The translations under genes and the position numbers were made by a program. Below, piece by piece: positions 63,107 through 64,000 of a DNA stretch of 64,000 nt. The notes under the pieces were generated by a model, which saw nothing but the letters and a program-made list of their open reading frames with translations, made no database searches and was not told the origin of the DNA. Location: the NCBI GenBank assembly GCA_963696495.1, contig CAVOKJ010000004.1:794225-858224 (forward strand), given 5' to 3'. Source of the DNA: Bog-756 sp963696495. Its GTDB lineage: Bacteria; Actinomycetota; Acidimicrobiia; Acidimicrobiales; RAAP-2. Position 1 is the first letter of the stretch; each line of letters starts with the position of its first letter.

Positions 63107-63380
63107 AAGAGCCCGATCTGGTGGCCGACCACGCAAGATGCGCCGCTGCCCCAAAACGCCGGGAGCGAGGTGTTATCCCTGCCAACGTTGCTTGCTGATC
63201 GCTAAGTGACCTCGACCGGCACTTGCGAGACACGCAGCATCCTTGGCGGATGCGACGTACGGTCGTGGGACAACACCGTTATGGCACCGGTCTCTCTCAA
63301 GTTGACGGTCCCACTTCCGAGATCGACGCTCCCTCTCGCACCGGCCGTCCCGTGCCCCCGGGGTGTAAGGATGTGAGCGA

Positions 63381-63977
63381 GTGTCGCACCTCCTTGACTT
63401 CAATGACGATTACCGTTCTTCGCTGCGCCTTCCACGCTCGGCCGTGTCATTCGCCCTCGCCGCCTGCGCTGTGCTGGCGGCAGGGTGTTCGACTTCGCAG
63501 GTGCCGTCGTCCACCTCGCGGAGCAGAACGGTTCCGCCTGTGACGATTGCCCCTGCGGCATCCACCACGACCACTGCGCCGCCACCCTTTTACGTGGTGA
63601 CTACCGGTGACGTGGCGGGGTTGGGGACGGTCCTTGTCAACGGCGAAGGTATGACCTTGTACATGTTCGAGCCGGACAGGCAGTCCGGTAGATCCACCTG
63701 CTACGGCGAGTGTGAGAACTTATGGCCGCCGGTGCTGCTGGTGGACGGGGTCAAGGCCCCAGCCGCCGGGGCTGGCGTGAAGGCGTCCCTTCTCGGCACC
63801 GCAGTGCGCACCGGTGACCCTGATGACCTCGAGCAGATCACCTACAACGGGTGGCCCCTCTACTTGTGGCACGGCGACTCGCAGCCAGGCGAGGCAACCG
63901 GGCAGGGACTCAACGACTCCGGTGGCCTTTGGTACGTGCTGGACGCCGACGGCGTGCCAGTCACCACCACTTCATAG
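63381..63977 (+). CDS. COG4315-type lipoprotein
   Basis: A 198-residue lipoprotein from GTG 63381. The lipobox LAAGC follows a hydrophobic helix, then a Ser/Thr/Pro linker. Two copies of the secreted repeat follow: GMTLYMFEPDRQSGRSTCYG with ECENLWPPVL, and NGWPLYLWHGDSQPGEATGQG. This family of outer-face lipoproteins is frequent in actinobacteria and its role is unknown. The two Cys of STCYGEC could form a disulfide. A TTA codon lies at 63720-63722. Confidence 0.85.
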   Translation: MSHLLDFNDDYRSSLRLPRSAVSFALAACAVLAAGCSTSQVPSSTSRSRTVPPVTIAPAASTTTTAPPPFYVVTTGDVAGLGTVLVNGEGMTLYMFEPDRQSGRSTCYGECENLWPPVLLVDGVKAPAAGAGVKASLLGTAVRTGDPDDLEQITYNGWPLYLWHGDSQPGEATGQGLNDSGGLWYVLDADGVPVTTTS

Positions 63978-64000
63978 GGTGCCTCTGATCGCCGGGAGTG

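Overview
The window is about 64 kb of a GC-rich chromosome and most likely comes from a high-GC actinobacterium, possibly of the Acidimicrobiia type (inference). The signs are GTG and TTG starts, DUF2510 motifs, an LCP-family ligase, LPxTG anchoring, a secreted NlpC/P60 hydrolase with a coiled coil, and an ECF sigma factor beside a CU044_5270-like protein. There is no rRNA, CRISPR array, insertion sequence or prophage. The only RNA gene I can support is a tRNA with anticodon UAA at 5711-5787.

Layout. 1-9.2 kb: a truncated transporter, a family 2 glycosyltransferase, an NlpC/P60 hydrolase, and a run of esterases and oxidoreductases (carboxylesterase, SDR, tannase-like, dienelactone hydrolase), with a zinc ribbon and a DinB-like protein. 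9.2-14.8 kb: a sulfate ABC transporter operon (binding protein, two permeases, ATPase) divergent from a formylglycine-type sulfatase, which looks like a sulfur-scavenging unit. 14.8-27.4 kb: an AAA ATPase, then an LCP ligase translationally coupled to a giant secreted protein of 2938 residues built from about 22 Ig-like repeats. Its 348-bp DNA repeats are arranged in a three-unit higher-order pattern. A perfect 21-bp hairpin follows, then a convergent membrane-anchored beta-sandwich protein.

27.5-47 kb: an exopolysaccharide locus. Ten minus-strand genes, almost all overlapping by 1-11 bases, run from an initiating polyprenyl phosphosugar transferase through a chain-length protein, an O-antigen-ligase-type polymerase, several glycosyltransferases and a Wzx-like flippase. 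This fits a Wzx/Wzy-dependent pathway. Further surface-glycan genes lie on the plus strand, and the whole locus is bracketed by two paralogous membrane endonuclease/exonuclease/phosphatase (EEP) genes in the same orientation. 47-54 kb: a lipoprotein esterase (frameshifted), two DUF2510-like membrane proteins, a PAS-GGDEF-EAL protein and a small HTH protein.

54-64 kb: visibly less GC-rich, with longer non-coding gaps and in-frame TTA codons in two genes. It carries an LPxTG protein with two sorting-like motifs, a SipW/TasA-like secreted protein, a cysteine-free peroxiredoxin-like protein, a fibronectin/pentapeptide protein whose ribosome-binding region is a run of 12 G, an ECF sigma factor with a membrane partner, a DUF5946 protein and a COG4315 lipoprotein. 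The overall theme is cell envelope and secreted surface: glycan synthesis, wall ligation, repeat adhesin-like proteins and secreted hydrolases. Two apparent frameshifts (near 43.35 kb and 47.41 kb) should be checked against reads before biological conclusions are drawn.
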